In this document: in pieces, positions 62,809 through 64,000 of the stretch
Layout of the letters: the number at the start of each line of letters is the position of its first letter
Numbering within the stretch: position 1 is the stretch's first letter
NCBI RefSeq assembly: GCF_009834225.1
Contig: NZ_CP047176.1
Span: 1,488,001 to 1,552,000 of the forward strand
DNA length: 64,000 nucleotides
Direction: 5' to 3'
Source of the DNA: Rathayibacter sp. VKM Ac-2759
GTDB lineage: Bacteria > Actinomycetota > Actinomycetes > Actinomycetales > Microbacteriaceae
Program-made: the position numbers and the translations under genes
Notes under the pieces: generated by a model
Database searches by the model: none
What the model was told of the DNA's origin: nothing
Seen by the model: the letters and a program-made list of their open reading frames with translations, nothing else

Positions 62809-63151
62809 GGTCGTGCCTTTCGGGAGTGCTGCAAATATGCGGCGCTCCCAGACGACCTATCGCCCGACCGTGACTCCCCAGAGGAGCACCAACGTCAATT
62901 CGTTCACGGGTACCACCTCCTCAAATTCCTGCACGGACGCCTCAGCATATCAGCACCCAGCTCAGCAACAACTAGCAGTTCAGTGACGAGCCGTCGCGCG
63001 GCGAGAGTCGTAGGCGCACCCGCGCGGAGCCGCCCGGAACAAGTCCTGTCCCGGCGCTGCCAGATCCATTCACAGAGCTGCCAGATCCATTCACAGAGCT
63101 GCCACGCCTCTTGCAGGTCGAGGAGCGGCACCCGTGCCGGAGAATGGGTGA
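62809..63151. other. Divergent intergenic region with short repeats
   Basis: This 343-base region separates the divergent hydrolase and zinc-finger genes. It carries the tandem repeat at 63053-63105 and a short palindrome CGGCAC-CC-GTGCCG near 63126-63140 just before the zinc-finger gene. No gene is supported; reading frames across it are shadows. Confidence 0.5.
63053..63105. repeat. 21-base tandem repeat
   Basis: The unit AGCTGCCAGATCCATTCACAG occurs about two and a half times (one 5' base differs in the first copy; the last copy is partial). It is in the divergent promoter region and could be a duplicated regulator site. It is too short and too regular to be a CRISPR array. Confidence 0.75.
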
Positions 63152-64000
63152 ATGCCTGAATCTTGTGCTTTCTGCGGGTCGGTGGGGCCCCTGACCCGCG
63201 AGCACGTTTTCGGTCAGTGGGTGAGCAGGACTGGCTTGGATCTCGCTCCGATGCGTCATCACGCAGGCCCGTTGAATGCTCTGCCGCGCGACATGGGGGA
63301 GCAGCCCGCATTCCGGCTGACAGTGAAGAGCTTCTGCGCCTCTTGTAACAACGGGTGGATGAGCAACCTCGAAACGGTCGCGCAGCGAGTGCTCACCCCG
63401 TTGATCCTCGACGAGTCCGGGACGATCGCGCTGGAAGATCAGGCGGCGATCGCAACGTGGGTGCAGAAGACCGCGCTGACAGCGATGCTCCTCTCCAGCA
63501 AGGAGCAGCGGGAAAACGGCTACGGGCTCGCCCCGTCGGAGTACAGGGCACTCTACGAGCGCCGCGAGCTGGTGCAACCGCTGGATTTCAGCCAGTTCTG
63601 GGTCGGCCGATTCGAAGGAGTCCAGGGATTCTCGGCTGTACGCGTCACGCCGCTGACAGTTCGCATCCCAGGCTTTCCCGAGCCGCCGCGGCCTCAGGGC
63701 TACGCGATGACGATCGTCCTTGGAGCGCTCCTCCTGCACGGCGTGCGGTTCACCACTCCAGGTCTTCAGGCGGACTCGAAGACGGAGCTGGGGATGCCAC
63801 CGTTGTGGCCGTCGGAAACGTCGTTGATGTGGCCGGCGGGGCAGACGTGCACGGAGAAGTCTCTGCTTGCTCTCGCGGATGGGGGGACGTTGCGTGCAAC
63901 GGGTGGGGAGGTGCGACTGCAACCCTGGTCTCACGCAGCTCACCTGCCGCAGAGCGCCTTCGAGAATGGTGCAGTCAAAGTTCCGGCGCTGTGCCGTAAG
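63152..64000 (+). CDS. Zinc-finger/HNH-like protein (partial, runs off the window)
   Basis: The frame is open from ATG 63152 to the window end (283 codons). GGAG lies 9 bases upstream. The N-terminus MPESCAFCGSVGPLTREHVF has a CxxC (Cys5, Cys8) and an EH pair (about residues 17-18), and FCASCNNGWM supplies the second CxxC (Cys62, Cys65) with Asn. This is the layout of treble-clef HNH-type nucleases. A helical body follows (ALEDQAAIATWVQKTALTAMLL). Similar proteins are usually annotated only as hypothetical. Nuclease activity is inferred. Confidence 0.6.
   Translation, partial: MPESCAFCGSVGPLTREHVFGQWVSRTGLDLAPMRHHAGPLNALPRDMGEQPAFRLTVKSFCASCNNGWMSNLETVAQRVLTPLILDESGTIALEDQAAIATWVQKTALTAMLLSSKEQRENGYGLAPSEYRALYERRELVQPLDFSQFWVGRFEGVQGFSAVRVTPLTVRIPGFPEPPRPQGYAMTIVLGALLLHGVRFTTPGLQADSKTELGMPPLWPSETSLMWPAGQTCTEKSLLALADGGTLRATGGEVRLQPWSHAAHLPQSAFENGAVKVPALCRK

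Noticed and set aside
63053..63105. CRISPR array
   Set aside because: Contiguous repeats without spacers, only two to three copies.

Overview
The window is a high-G+C actinobacterial chromosome segment. The 16S rRNA sequence, the gene order (infC-rpmI-rplT, then tsnR, pheST, argCJBDF, argH, tyrS; later tlyA-nadK-recN-pyrG-nudix-xerD-parA-scpAB-rluB-tyrA-cmk-der) and the abundant GTG starts point to the family Microbacteriaceae. By memory the 16S looks closest to Rathayibacter-like genera, but no database was searched.

Bases 1-19440 are core chromosome, mostly on the plus strand: the end of infC, ribosomal proteins L35 and L20, a SpoU-type rRNA methyltransferase, a four-gene polar amino-acid (glutamate-type) ABC transporter, phenylalanyl-tRNA synthetase, an arginine biosynthesis run without argG or argR, a DNA-3-methyladenine glycosylase, a minus-strand SatD-like regulator with a membrane protein, and tyrS. 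Bases 19440-25600 hold one complete rRNA operon (16S-23S-5S, no spacer tRNA) with its leader, promoter candidate and terminator. Bases 25700-39600 are a second core block for NAD phosphorylation, recombination, CTP synthesis, chromosome segregation/condensation (XerD, ParA, ScpA, ScpB), RNA modification and ribosome assembly, tightly packed with many ATGA or GTGA overlaps. Several genes lie 6-8 bases behind a TANNNT -10 box, consistent with leaderless transcripts.

From the tRNA-Pro(GGG) gene at 40605 to about 60450 the window is an integrative and conjugative element (ICE) almost wholly on the minus strand. A tyrosine integrase and an excisionase sit next to the tRNA. They are followed by SSB, a VirD4/TraG coupling ATPase, a VirB4-like ATPase, an SCO6880-family protein, a TrbL/VirB6-like membrane protein, two small paralogous two-TM proteins, a multidomain peptidoglycan hydrolase, a TcpC-like anchored protein, a ParB-like protein, a DUF2637 membrane-HTH protein, a primase-polymerase and an ArdC-like antirestriction protein. 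No relaxase is visible. A plus-strand CHAT-domain (caspase-like) gene is wedged into the transfer operon and is the best candidate for a cargo immunity or stress effector. A half copy of tRNA-Pro lies just outside the intact tRNA and suggests an unusual attachment-site history.

Bases 60450-64000 look like accessory cargo or flanking DNA: an AraC regulator, an IS481-type transposase remnant, an alpha/beta hydrolase, a short tandem repeat and a zinc-finger/HNH-like gene that runs off the window end. The right end of the element was not found.
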